Below, in pieces: positions 1 to 7,207 of a stretch of 11,813 nt of DNA. Under the pieces are notes generated by a model that worked only from the letters and a program-made list of their open reading frames with translations, was not told the DNA's origin and made no database searches. Source of the DNA: JAYEIH01 sp034659995 (GTDB lineage Archaea > Methanobacteriota_B > Thermococci > Methanofastidiosales > B48-G16); the NCBI GenBank assembly GCA_034659995.1, contig JAYEIH010000087.1, positions 1 through 11,813 of the forward strand, in the 5' to 3' direction. Position 1 is the stretch's first letter. The number at the start of each line of letters is the position of its first letter. The position numbers and the translations under genes were made by a program.

Positions 1-2
1 AT

Positions 3-389
3 GGGGCTCACACTACGTCTAGCGCCGTAAGATCTTATATATACAATGCTTATGATCTCTTTCTTTTGAGTGATCCCACTGAGATTAGAATACCGTTAAC
101 ATTCTTGAAAGATCCACAGGAAAACGCCTTCAAGGATTATGAGTACCTTCTAAGGAAGACAAAAAAGAAGGGTTACGAAGAGATGAATGTTTCAGAGTCG
201 GACCTAAATGATATAGAAGAGCATCTAATAAATCCCAATAAATATGCATTCTTAAAAAGGAATAACAGCCTTGTCTTTCTTGAAGCCTCCAAATCCCATT
301 GGAGGAACTGCTATGAGCTCATGGTCTGGAAGGGAGATAAGGAAGAAATCATGAGGATGTTGGAGGAGTTCTATGGAGACCGGCCGTGA
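3..389 (+). CDS. Unidentified protein, C-terminal fragment (5' end outside window)
   Basis: The reading frame is open from the left edge (first whole codon at 3) to TGA at 387-389, giving about 128 residues of the C-terminal part of a larger protein. A TTG at 66 could be read as a start, but the frame continues upstream without a stop and the residues before it look protein-like (AYDLFLLSDPTEIRIPLTF), so the gene more likely begins outside the window. The fragment is soluble, charged and mostly helical in character, with no cysteine cluster, membrane span or catalytic motif I can name. The last codons are suspicious: the +1 frame continues for 17 more Lys-rich codons to TAA at 427-429, so the natural C-terminus may have been shifted by one base near 384. 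No function is proposed. Confidence 0.55.
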   Translation, partial: GAHTTSSAVRSYIYNAYDLFLLSDPTEIRIPLTFLKDPQENAFKDYEYLLRKTKKKGYEEMNVSESDLNDIEEHLINPNKYAFLKRNNSLVFLEASKSHWRNCYELMVWKGDKEEIMRMLEEFYGDRP

Positions 390-429
390 TGTGCTCTCCA
401 TATTGAAAGAGATAAAAAGAAAGAAGTAA
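373..429 (+). other. Overlapping 18-codon frame, possible frameshifted tail of the preceding gene
   Basis: ATG at 373 opens an 18-residue frame, METGRDVLSILKEIKRKK, ending at TAA 427-429 and overlapping the end of the gene before it. It reads like the amphipathic, basic C-terminal helix of a protein rather than an independent peptide. Skipping one base near 384 joins it to the upstream frame as ...EEFYGDRRDVLSILKEIKRKK. Either an indel (mutation or assembly error) or chance could explain it. Confidence 0.3.
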
Positions 430-455
430 AGAGGTAATATGGTAGGTGAGTCAAG

Positions 456-1066
456 GTGAAAACCAAAATCATAACAAGTGTGATTGTATGCATAGCGATT
501 ATCAGCTTGTTAACTCCGGAGATTCTGGGCAATGATGAGCAGAGAGATGGAGACGATAGAACACATAGATATGTGATGGGAGAGTTCTTCGTAGCGATCT
601 TCATGGAGCGTATGGATCTGAAGTGATCATAGGTGGAATAACCAGAGAGATAGAACGGATAGACCTTTCAGCCAGTTGTGAGCATATTGCAGTTCTGACA
701 GAAAGAGGACATCTCTTACTTTTGAACAACGAGGGAGATATCCTATGGAGGAACACAGAAGAGGTCAGGGATTTCTCTATGGTTGAAAACAAGATACTCC
801 TATACGAAGGAGGCTCGTATGAAATCATTTCTCTATTAGAGTACAGAAGGGATCCAGTATGGACATGACCCCTTGGAAAAGATTCCTATCTTCTTGGTTC
901 TACGCTGTACTGCAGTTCCTCTCCCAGATCTAATGAAGAATACTACACTATATGTTACAAAGAAGGAAATGATATTCTCATTACCACAAAAAAAGCACAG
1001 GGAGAGCACGATCTGTTGCTTTTCTTCAAGATTGAGGATATAGAGAAATTGAGAGTAAAAAGGTGA
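456..1066 (+). pseudogene. Degenerate secreted beta-propeller-like protein
   Basis: A GTG at 456, six bases after a good Shine-Dalgarno site (AGGTGA, 444-449), starts a signal peptide: short basic N-terminus, then a hydrophobic stretch IITSVIVCIAIISLL. That frame ends at TGA 624-626 after 56 codons. From about 569 a second frame (-1 relative to the first) continues as protein-like sequence (DLHGAYGSEVIIGGI), through one WD40/PQQ-like blade (HIAVLTERGHLLLLNNEGD, then ILWR), to an in-frame TGA at 866-868. The same frame resumes beyond it (PLGKDSYLLGSTLYC...) up to TGA 1064-1066. Restored, the product would be about 200 residues, shorter than a full propeller, so internal blades may also be lost. 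TGA ends other genes here, so recoding is unlikely; one TGG-to-TGA change would create the internal stop. Sequencing error remains possible. Confidence 0.6.
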
Positions 1067-1157
1067 GAAAAATATAAGTGGTTAGAATCCATCGGCAGTT
1101 CCTTTGGTATCGTTTCGAATCCCCCTGTTCAGCTGTTCTTCTCCTCCCACAACAACA

Positions 1158-1166
1158 TTTATAAAT
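1158..1166 (+). promoter_or_regulatory. Archaeal TATA box for the sppA-dys unit
   Basis: TTTATAAAT lies 35 bases (centre to ATG) before the start at 1197. Adding the usual spacing of about 25 bases to the transcription start predicts a leader of about 10 bases carrying a weak GGGT ribosome site (1187-1190). Nothing else recognisable lies in 1067-1157. Confidence 0.6.
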
Positions 1167-1196
1167 CGCAGAGATGATGGCATATAGGGTAATACC

Positions 1197-2000
1197 ATGA
1201 AGGCATTTAATCGCAAAAAAATCATGAAAACATCTGCTGTAGTAATAGCGGTGGTATTTGCACTTGCTTATGCTGTGAACTGCTCCATATATTACAATAA
1301 CAGAATAGAAGTCTTTAAAGTAGAAGGCGTTATAGAAAACTTCGATATGGCAGAGGGAGTAATGGCTCTGGGCAAGGACCCAGATGTTGAGGGTATTGTT
1401 CTCAAAGTCAACAGTCCTGGCGGCGGTGTTTACGCATCAAAAGAGCTGGAAAAGGCCGTAAGAAAGGTGAGCAAACAGAAACCTGTTGTTTGTGTAATTG
1501 AGGAGTACGGTGCTTCCGGCGCTTACTACGCAGCCTCTGCAGCCTCCTATATCTATGCCCATGAGAACTCCGCGGTGCTGGCCATAGGTGTGCTGGCGGT
1601 ATGGCCCGATTACTCCGAACACTTTGAGGAGGAAGGGATAAAGTACTGGATCTGGAAATCAACGGAAAAAAAGGACTTCGGTGCTCCATGGAGATCGCCA
1701 ACAGAAGAAGAAAAGGAACTGCTCCAGGGGCAGATAGACCTCATGTATGAGGAGTTTGTTGAAACGGTGGCAAAGAACAGAGAGATGAAAGTGGAGAAAG
1801 TGAAACAGAACGCCGATGGAATGGTCTATCTCGGAAAGGATGCCGCAGTGCTCGGTTATATTGATGAGGTGGGAAATTTCGAAGATGCGGTAGAAAAAAC
1901 TGTGGAGCTTTCCAAAAAATCCAAGTATATCCTCGTCTCTAAAGAGGACAGTTCATGGGATATGCTGAAAAAATCAGTTCTCAAGGGATTCAACTTTTGA
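1197..2000 (+). CDS. sppA: Membrane-anchored S49-family serine protease (SppA-like)
   Basis: Family role: a membrane-bound peptidase that degrades cleaved signal peptides or other membrane-associated peptides, using a Ser-Lys dyad. Seen here: 267 residues, a single N-terminal hydrophobic span (about 12-33) after a basic start, then one protease domain with the family strand VLKVNSPGGG (68-77). The nucleophile is Ser107 in YGASGAYYAAS, and the general base is probably Lys154 in WKSTEKKDFGAPWR, 47 residues later, close to the spacing in single-domain SppA. The usual GSIGV motif is altered to LAIGV (128-132), with Ala in place of Ser. The length fits archaeal and short bacterial SppA rather than the duplicated E. 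coli enzyme. It is first in a two-gene unit; the deoxyhypusine synthase begins 9 bases after its stop. The ATG follows a TATA box and a weak GGGT site. Confidence 0.9.
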   Translation: MKAFNRKKIMKTSAVVIAVVFALAYAVNCSIYYNNRIEVFKVEGVIENFDMAEGVMALGKDPDVEGIVLKVNSPGGGVYASKELEKAVRKVSKQKPVVCVIEEYGASGAYYAASAASYIYAHENSAVLAIGVLAVWPDYSEHFEEEGIKYWIWKSTEKKDFGAPWRSPTEEEKELLQGQIDLMYEEFVETVAKNREMKVEKVKQNADGMVYLGKDAAVLGYIDEVGNFEDAVEKTVELSKKSKYILVSKEDSSWDMLKKSVLKGFNF

Positions 2001-2006
2001 GGTGAT
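1999..2006 (+). promoter_or_regulatory. Strong ribosome binding site deciding the TTG start of dys
   Basis: GAGGTGAT matches the archaeal anti-Shine-Dalgarno sequence and overlaps the sppA stop. It supports the TTG at 2010. A nearby ATG at 2006 is in a different frame. Confidence 0.6.
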
Positions 2007-2009
2007 GTA

Positions 2010-2924
2010 TTGGAGAAAAAGGTCAGAGATATATCAATAGAGAAAAATACATCTCTCAGAGATTTGCTCGATGAAATGTACGAAGCGGGAGGCTTTACGG
2101 GGAAAAAGATGGCCTCGGGATTGAAAATACTGGAAAAAATGAAAAAAGAGGAGTGTTACACCTTTCTTTCATTTCCCGCATGCATTATTGCCACTGGTAT
2201 GCGGGGGGTAATAAAAGACCTGATCAAAAAAGAATTTATTGACTGTATCATCACCACATGTGGAACACTGGATCACGACCTTGCACGGATATGGAAGGAC
2301 TACTACCACGGTGATTTTAATCTGAACGATGCCAAACTTCATAAAGAGGGAATAAACAGACTGGGGAATGTGCTCGTTCCAAATGAGTCGTACGGTGAAG
2401 TTCTGGAGGAAAAGCTCCAAGAGATATTTAACGGTATAGAGGAAAAGGAGTACTCCTCCAGGGAGTTTATATGGGAGATCGGGAAGCAAATTCAGTCCGA
2501 GGACTCAATAATCCACTGGGCATATGAGAAGAAGGTACCGGTATTTGTTCCCGGGATCACCGACGGAGCCTTTGGGTTTCAGCTCTGGATGCACGCGCAG
2601 GATAGAGAACTGAAGGTGAACCCGCTCAAGGATGAGACCGAGCTTTCTGATATAATATACTCTGCTGAAAAAACAGGAGCGCTGATGATCGGAGGAGGCA
2701 TCTCAAAACACCATACAATATGGTGGAACCAGTTCAGAGGGGGGCTGGATTATGCCGTTTATATTACCACAGCACCGGAGTGGGACGGCTCGCTCTCAGG
2801 GGCTAAAATGAGTGAGGCCGTTTCATGGGGGAAGGTAAAGGAAGATGCAAAGTATGTAACTATTGAGGGGGACGCCACCATAATACTTCCAATACTTTCC
2901 CTGGCGCTGTTTCAAGAACGATAA
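2010..2924 (+). CDS. dys: Deoxyhypusine synthase
   Basis: Catalyses the first step of hypusine formation: NAD-dependent transfer of the 4-aminobutyl group of spermidine to one lysine of translation factor aIF5A. The 304-residue protein shows the family core: GGGISKHHT (228-236), DYAVYITTAPEWDGSLSGA (247-265) and EAVSWGKV (269-276). Lys275 in the last motif corresponds to the catalytic lysine of the human enzyme (Lys329), and His234/His235 align with the active-site His pair. Length is slightly below the eukaryotic enzyme, as usual in archaea. The start is TTG, supported by GAGGTGAT just upstream. It sits 9 bases behind the S49 protease and is probably co-transcribed; no functional link between the two is evident. 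Its last 13 bases overlap a small convergent gene on the other strand. Confidence 0.96.
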   Translation: MEKKVRDISIEKNTSLRDLLDEMYEAGGFTGKKMASGLKILEKMKKEECYTFLSFPACIIATGMRGVIKDLIKKEFIDCIITTCGTLDHDLARIWKDYYHGDFNLNDAKLHKEGINRLGNVLVPNESYGEVLEEKLQEIFNGIEEKEYSSREFIWEIGKQIQSEDSIIHWAYEKKVPVFVPGITDGAFGFQLWMHAQDRELKVNPLKDETELSDIIYSAEKTGALMIGGGISKHHTIWWNQFRGGLDYAVYITTAPEWDGSLSGAKMSEAVSWGKVKEDAKYVTIEGDATIILPILSLALFQER

Positions 2925-3058
2925 TCGAACAATAACAGGCCTATGGCCAAAAGAAGAAGTATATACGCTATAATCTTTGGAAAAACAACATCCGGATGCC
3001 CGAACTTAGTTGGGGCTTTTTTACTCTTCTGTAGAAAAACAATAAGGGGAGAGTTCAT
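2912..3058 (-). CDS. Small single-span membrane peptide
   Basis: A 48-residue frame starting at an ATG that overlaps the stop of the upstream zinc-ribbon gene (ATGA, 3058-3055), typical of translational coupling; an upstream in-frame stop leaves no other start. The N-terminal half is basic (QKSKKAPTKFG), followed by HPDVVFPK and one strong hydrophobic stretch IIAYILLLLAIGLLLF (about 29-44), then the short tail DYRS. The basic flank before the span predicts a cytoplasmic N-terminus. No family is recognised. The strand-length hydrophobic run, the overlap with its neighbour and the position at the end of a dense minus-strand gene series are the evidence that it is real. Its 3' end overlaps dys by 13 bases. 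It could still be a chance frame. Confidence 0.5.
   Translation of the reverse strand: MNSPLIVFLQKSKKAPTKFGHPDVVFPKIIAYILLLLAIGLLLFDYRS
2998..3022 (+). terminator. Hairpin plus T-run after dys
   Basis: GCCCGAAC (2998-3005) pairs with GTTGGGGC (3009-3016) around a TTA loop with one G/G mismatch, followed directly by six T. This fits termination of the sppA-dys transcript about 75 bases after its last stop. It lies within the small antisense gene 2912-3058, so part of the pattern could be coincidental. Confidence 0.45.
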
Positions 3059-3213
3059 CCATAAAACTCATGCCCGCAGTTGGGACATTTGATATATGAA
3101 CAGTGTGCAACAGAGTGGGGACAACCTTTGCATGAGACTATTCGTGAATATCCTTTGCTGAATATGGTATTGCACTCGGGACAGGTAACAAGATCCTTTT
3201 TCTTTCCTTTCAT
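3055..3213 (-). CDS. Small seven-cysteine zinc-ribbon protein
   Basis: A 52-residue protein with a basic start (MKGKKKD) and cysteines at 11, 14, 28, 31, 38, 43 and 46: CPEC, CKGCPH, then C(x4)CPNCGHEF at the end. Two CxxC knuckles plus the middle CxxC suggest one zinc ribbon, or a compact domain with one or two metal ions; His33, His37 and His48 could add ligands. From memory, the CPxC...CxxCP...C...CPNCG arrangement resembles small Cys-rich proteins found beside FeoA/FeoB ferrous iron transporters, but no Feo gene is in the window. It follows mscS by 38 bases and overlaps the downstream membrane peptide by 4, so the two are probably translated together. No good Shine-Dalgarno site precedes the ATG. 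The dense Cys pattern makes it a convincing gene despite its size. Confidence 0.75.
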   Translation of the reverse strand: MKGKKKDLVTCPECNTIFSKGYSRIVSCKGCPHSVAHCSYIKCPNCGHEFYG

Positions 3214-3251
3214 ATACACTTTATTTCATTCGTCACTTAAAAATTATATCC

Positions 3252-4076
3252 TTACTCCTGCTCCTTCCGTATATGAACATCCTGTTGTGGAAATGGTATC
3301 TCTATCCCTTCCCTGTCCAGTGCCTCCTTTATCGGTTTCAGAAGCCCCCACTTTGTTTTGAGAGCATACTCATTGGGCGACCAGACTCTAATATTAATAT
3401 TGACAGATGAATCACCAAGCTCATCGACATATATGAGAGGTGTCGGCTCAACAAGAACATACGGATACTCATCGAGAACGTTCTTTATACTTTCTATAGC
3501 CTTGTTTATATCTTCTTTATAGGCTATTCCCACGCTTACCTCAATTCTTCGCACCGCGTTGGACACTCTGTTCTCTATTATAGAATTGAAGAGCTTCTCG
3601 TTGGGGATTCTGATCAGATTGCCGTCCCACGTGCGTATTCTCGTAGAGAGGATCTCGATCTCCATAACCACACCGCTTATATCTTCAACCACAACATAAT
3701 CCCCGATCTTTAACGGCTTGTCAAAGTACATAAAAACGCCGGAGATAAGATTGGAAACGACGGTCTGGCTGGCAAAACCAAGAACAATACCGAGGATCCC
3801 ACCGGCAACAAGCACTCCGGAGAAATCGAGTCCCAGATTCCTCAGCGCCTCCATTGTGAAGATGATTATAACCAGGTAGGACACTATTTTTTTAAGGATA
3901 TTCTGTCCGTGTTTATCCAGTCTTTTTTTACTCCATTTCAGGGCTATCCTGGAAAAAAGCTTGGCAAGCACAAGACCAAGAATGAGAAGTATCAGAGAAA
4001 GCATCCATGAGCTAAGAGTATGCCCAAACACAGTTTCGCTCTGGATTCCCTCAATAATCTCATTAAACTCTATCAT
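3252..4076 (-). CDS. mscS: MscS-family mechanosensitive ion channel
   Basis: Predicted small-conductance channel that opens under membrane tension to release solutes during osmotic downshock. The 274 residues show TM1 (about 23-45), TM2 (about 64-78) and the pore helix TM3 rich in Gly/Ala (VAGGILGIVLGFASQTVV, 90-107). The MscS beta domain follows (FDKPLKIGDYV, 118-128; IRIPNEKL, 155-162), then the alpha/beta C-terminal domain ending in the typical IPFPQQDVHI. Length and three-helix topology match the minimal MscS class. The ATG shares one base with the stop of the DUF432-like gene (TGATG) and follows a strong AGGAGGGGAT site lying inside that gene, so the two are translationally coupled. This linkage suggests the DUF432-like protein may work with the channel. 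Confidence 0.95.
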   Translation of the reverse strand: MIEFNEIIEGIQSETVFGHTLSSWMLSLILLILGLVLAKLFSRIALKWSKKRLDKHGQNILKKIVSYLVIIIFTMEALRNLGLDFSGVLVAGGILGIVLGFASQTVVSNLISGVFMYFDKPLKIGDYVVVEDISGVVMEIEILSTRIRTWDGNLIRIPNEKLFNSIIENRVSNAVRRIEVSVGIAYKEDINKAIESIKNVLDEYPYVLVEPTPLIYVDELGDSSVNINIRVWSPNEYALKTKWGLLKPIKEALDREGIEIPFPQQDVHIRKEQE

Positions 4077-4693
4077 CAGTATCCCCTCCTCATGGTATAT
4101 TCTTTCTGAACTTTAAGGTCTTTCATAAAACTCCCTATTTTCTCCATGGTCTCCAGTTTCTCAATCGCCGTTACTGTCAAGCCAAAATCGTTCAAACTCA
4201 GTTTAAATGGTGGATACTGAACCTTTTCGTCGAAATAGAGATCAAAATTGACCGGAAAAACTATTTTATTTATCTCATGCCATTTTTGGGTTCTGTTCTT
4301 TATTTTTAAATGCAAACTGGCAGTATTTATCTTCTCACCGAACTCAGACTCAAAATAACGGCATAGAATACCCGTTTCCACAGAACCGTAAAGCGTATAT
4401 TTCTCTTTCTGGACAGGTATCTTTTCTATAGAGATCCATTTATCTTTTTTTAAGGCTCTGACCTCCATATCATAGGGGGCAGTTACCTTAAGGTCCGTAC
4501 TCTCATCAGGGGGCAGGGCAAGAGGTTCCCTAAACACCAGCTGTAGGTAACTGGCTATACCCTGTGAAACTACGGGGAAGAGATCGAAACTAACCTCTTT
4601 TCCAAAAACTATCTTTTCGGTACCATCCCTTCTGTAGATATATTTTCCTTTTTCTTCATCTATCTCAATGCCAAACTCTTTCATGCTGAACAT
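4076..4693 (-). CDS. DUF432-like archaeal protein of unknown function
   Basis: 205 residues, no signal peptide or membrane span, mixed beta-rich sequence with alternating hydrophobic and charged segments. An early segment SFDLFPVVSQGIASYLQLVFREPLALPP(about 35-62) is the most hydrophobic part and resembles, from memory, the archaeal DUF432 family, which I recall as often adjacent to MscS genes; this assignment is not certain. It abuts rad50 (TGA then ATG) and overlaps the mscS ATG by one base, so all three probably share a transcript. The first ATG is used here; a second at codon 4 (MFSMKEFG) is equally possible. The context points to a partner or modulator of the channel rather than to DNA repair, but no catalytic motif is visible. 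Confidence 0.75.
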   Translation of the reverse strand: MFSMKEFGIEIDEEKGKYIYRRDGTEKIVFGKEVSFDLFPVVSQGIASYLQLVFREPLALPPDESTDLKVTAPYDMEVRALKKDKWISIEKIPVQKEKYTLYGSVETGILCRYFESEFGEKINTASLHLKIKNRTQKWHEINKIVFPVNFDLYFDEKVQYPPFKLSLNDFGLTVTAIEKLETMEKIGSFMKDLKVQKEYTMRRGY

Positions 4694-7207
4694 TCAAACA
4701 CGCTCCACAGAGCTGTATCCTTCTGCTGTTTCCTCTACGTATATAGCATTGGGTACAGACCTTTTTATATCTTCCACATGTGTGATGATCAGTATCTGGC
4801 CAAACTGGTTTCGCAGCTTATTGAGGGTCTTCAGAAGATTCTGTCTCCTTCCCGCGTCGAGACTGGAAAAACCCTCATCCAGAAAAAGGGACTGTATATG
4901 TGAAAATCCGTGCTCGGAAGAGAGAGAGACTAAGACTCTTGAGATCGCAATTCTCAGACAGAGATTTATCAGATCCCGCTCTCCGCCTGAAAATCTGAAA
5001 ACGGGATGCATCTCATTGCCGGAACCGACAAAGACACCATAGTCCTCATCCAGCTCTATCTCGCTGTACTTTCCATCGGTCATCTCATTTACCAACTGTG
5101 AGGTTTCCAATGCTATCCTCGGCTTCAGTCTGTTCTGAATGCTGACAGGAATACTGGAAAAGGCCTCGGAAAGAATGGAGTACTCCCTCTCTTTCCCCTT
5201 TTTCTGCTTTATCTTAATCTCTATACTCTTAAGTTCTTTTCTTTTTTTTCGTAATTCCTCTATCCTTCCCTGGAGAGATTTCAGTTCTGTAGATTTAGCG
5301 GTGTACTTTTTTGATATCTCAATATACTGTTCTCGCAGCCTCTCTATCTTCTTTTTCAATGCCGTGTATTCCTCAGCTACTTCTTTTTTTCCCTCTAATA
5401 CCTTAGAAAGTCCCCGAATAGACCCTTCAATCGTTTTTATCTCGTTCTCAACGGCAGATATCGTCTCCTCGATCTCTTCTTTCCTGGATATTTTTTCCTG
5501 AAGCACAGAGATCTCTTGTCCTATCTCTTCTTTATCCTCCAGTTTTTTCTTTGTCCGGATATACTCATTCTCATTAAAACCTATTTCTTTTATATTTTTC
5601 TTTATTTTTTTGATTTTTTGATTTTTCTTGTCTGTAAGATCTTTTTTTTCTTTTTCTAACTGTTTCATATCTTTTTTTATGGTTTTTATCTCTTTTCTCA
5701 GTCTTTTAATATCTGATTCATGGACACTCAGTTTGTTCTCCCTTTCACGCAGCTTTTCCAGATCCCGTAGGTCTGATTTCAGCTCGTTCAGGTTGCTTCT
5801 CGTTTCATCTAACAGTTCCCTGGCTCGTTCTCTCTTCTTGGAAACTTTAGAGATATCTTTATCCTTTTCCTTAATCTTGCCCCTATACTCGGCAGTAAGT
5901 GTTGCATAATGCGCCCCATCAAGCTCTCTTTTACACAGTGGACATTTTTTACCGATGCCAACACCCTCAATCTCGCGGAGATCCTCCAAAAAAGAATTTT
6001 TTTCCGTTTCATGCCTTGTCAGCTGCTGCTCAATGCTGCCTATTTTTTTCCTTATTTTTTCAATGCTGTTCTCACATCTTTCAATCCCAGGTTTTATTTC
6101 CTTATAGACTTCAATTTTTTTCCTGATCTCCGGAAGTTTCTCTATTTTCTTTTCAAAATTTTTTATCTTTTCCGCAGATCTTTCCAGATTTTTCTCCATT
6201 TTTTCTATATTGGACCGTGCATTCGTAAGGTTCGCTTTGAATGCATTCCTCTCGATCTCCAACTGATTTTTTAGTTCTGTATACTCGTCCCGCTTCGCTT
6301 CTATTCTTTTAAATGAATGTTTAATTTTCTTGTACTCTTTGTACTCCGGGATTTTTTTCTTGTACTCTTTTTCTGCACTTTTTATGCCGTTAAGGTCTTT
6401 ATTAAGGGCCTTCAGACGCTCTTTTTTTGACCTAAGCTTTTCTGACAGAATCTCCTTTTTCTTAAGATTTTCGTCATATATTTCCTTTTTTTTCTCCAAC
6501 TTTTCTATTTTTTCTTCTTTATTCTTTAAATTATCTTTAAATTTTTTATATTTGCTGGAAAAAATATCAAGTTCTTTTTTTAACGTTTTTTCTTCCTTTC
6601 TTAAATCGCTAATTGGCTCTATCTCCCTTGTAAAGATCTCCTGTTTCCCAAACAGTGTGTTCCTCTCCTCTTTCTCTACCTTTTTTTTCTGTTTTGCTTC
6701 CTTCTCAAACTTCTCATACACCCGAAGGTTAAAGAGTCTGTTGATTATGCCCCTTCTTCTGGAAGGCGTCTTTGAACTGAGAAGATCGATCTCTTTCTGT
6801 CGGATGAACGAAGAAGCTACAAAGGCCTTGGCATCCAATCCAAGCATCCGCTCTACCAGAGTTCCGACCTCCCTTGTTTTAGTAGCCTGTACCTTGTTAT
6901 CGGCCCATAATTTGGTATTCGTCCCTCTATTGTCGAGATACCTTGACACCCTGCATTTGGTAGTTCCCAGCGAAAAAAGAAGCTCGACGCCCATCCGTTC
7001 CTCACCGTCCCTGATAAGGTCCTCCTGATTCACCCCGGAAACATCGGTGGACTGAGTTTTTCCATACAGTGCCCAGGTGATACCATCAAAAATTGTGGAT
7101 TTTCCTGCTCCGTTATGCCCAAAAATTCCCATAATCCCCTTTTTAAATACTATATCAGATTTTTTGTACTTTTTAAAGTTGTACAGTAATATTTTCTCAA
7201 TTATCAA
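4694..7207 (-). CDS. rad50: DNA double-strand break repair ATPase Rad50
   Basis: SMC-like ATPase of the Mre11-Rad50 complex: it clamps and tethers DNA ends and controls the nuclease by ATP binding. The 837 residues are a normal archaeal length. Seen here: Walker A GHNGAGKST (30-38), Q-loop region after it, a long Lys/Glu-rich coiled coil from about 165, the zinc hook CPLC (Cys422, Cys425) at its apex, the return coil, ABC signature FSGGERD (739-745), Walker B LFLDEGFSSLD (774-784, Asp777/Glu778) and the switch His810. All parts needed for dimerisation through the hook and for ATP hydrolysis are present. The start is TTG, overlapping the mre11 stop by 4 bases (TTGA) and preceded by GAGGTG (7216-7221); it gives the expected family N-terminus. 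The downstream DUF432-like gene abuts it. Confidence 0.97.
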   Translation of the reverse strand: MIIEKILLYNFKKYKKSDIVFKKGIMGIFGHNGAGKSTIFDGITWALYGKTQSTDVSGVNQEDLIRDGEERMGVELLFSLGTTKCRVSRYLDNRGTNTKLWADNKVQATKTREVGTLVERMLGLDAKAFVASSFIRQKEIDLLSSKTPSRRRGIINRLFNLRVYEKFEKEAKQKKKVEKEERNTLFGKQEIFTREIEPISDLRKEEKTLKKELDIFSSKYKKFKDNLKNKEEKIEKLEKKKEIYDENLKKKEILSEKLRSKKERLKALNKDLNGIKSAEKEYKKKIPEYKEYKKIKHSFKRIEAKRDEYTELKNQLEIERNAFKANLTNARSNIEKMEKNLERSAEKIKNFEKKIEKLPEIRKKIEVYKEIKPGIERCENSIEKIRKKIGSIEQQLTRHETEKNSFLEDLREIEGVGIGKKCPLCKRELDGAHYATLTAEYRGKIKEKDKDISKVSKKRERARELLDETRSNLNELKSDLRDLEKLRERENKLSVHESDIKRLRKEIKTIKKDMKQLEKEKKDLTDKKNQKIKKIKKNIKEIGFNENEYIRTKKKLEDKEEIGQEISVLQEKISRKEEIEETISAVENEIKTIEGSIRGLSKVLEGKKEVAEEYTALKKKIERLREQYIEISKKYTAKSTELKSLQGRIEELRKKRKELKSIEIKIKQKKGKEREYSILSEAFSSIPVSIQNRLKPRIALETSQLVNEMTDGKYSEIELDEDYGVFVGSGNEMHPVFRFSGGERDLINLCLRIAISRVLVSLSSEHGFSHIQSLFLDEGFSSLDAGRRQNLLKTLNKLRNQFGQILIITHVEDIKRSVPNAIYVEETAEGYSSVERV

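Noticed and set aside
66..389. TTG at 66 as the true start of the first gene
   Set aside because: The frame is open to the window edge and no ribosome binding site precedes the TTG.
371..828. Minus-strand frames of 75-77 codons in the decayed region
   Set aside because: No ribosome site and no protein-like pattern; the + strand in the same interval carries a signal peptide and a beta-propeller blade.
866..868. Selenocysteine or other recoding at the in-frame TGA
   Set aside because: The gene also has a frameshift, the context is not a selenoprotein family, and TGA is a normal stop in neighbouring genes.
1109..1125. tRNA-like T-arm (TTTCGAATCCCCC)
   Set aside because: No D-arm, anticodon arm or acceptor stem can be paired around it.
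2943..3092. + strand frame of about 49 codons after dys
   Set aside because: No ribosome binding site, runs through the terminator hairpin and is antisense to the membrane peptide.
3080..3361. 93-codon + strand frame between dys and mscS
   Set aside because: It is antisense to the zinc-ribbon gene and the end of mscS; the Cys-rich pattern on the minus strand is far more convincing.
5139..7028. Several long + strand frames rich in Phe and Ser
   Set aside because: They are the antisense of the Lys/Glu-rich Rad50 coiled coil, where AAA/GAA codons read as TTT/TTC on the other strand and stops are rare.
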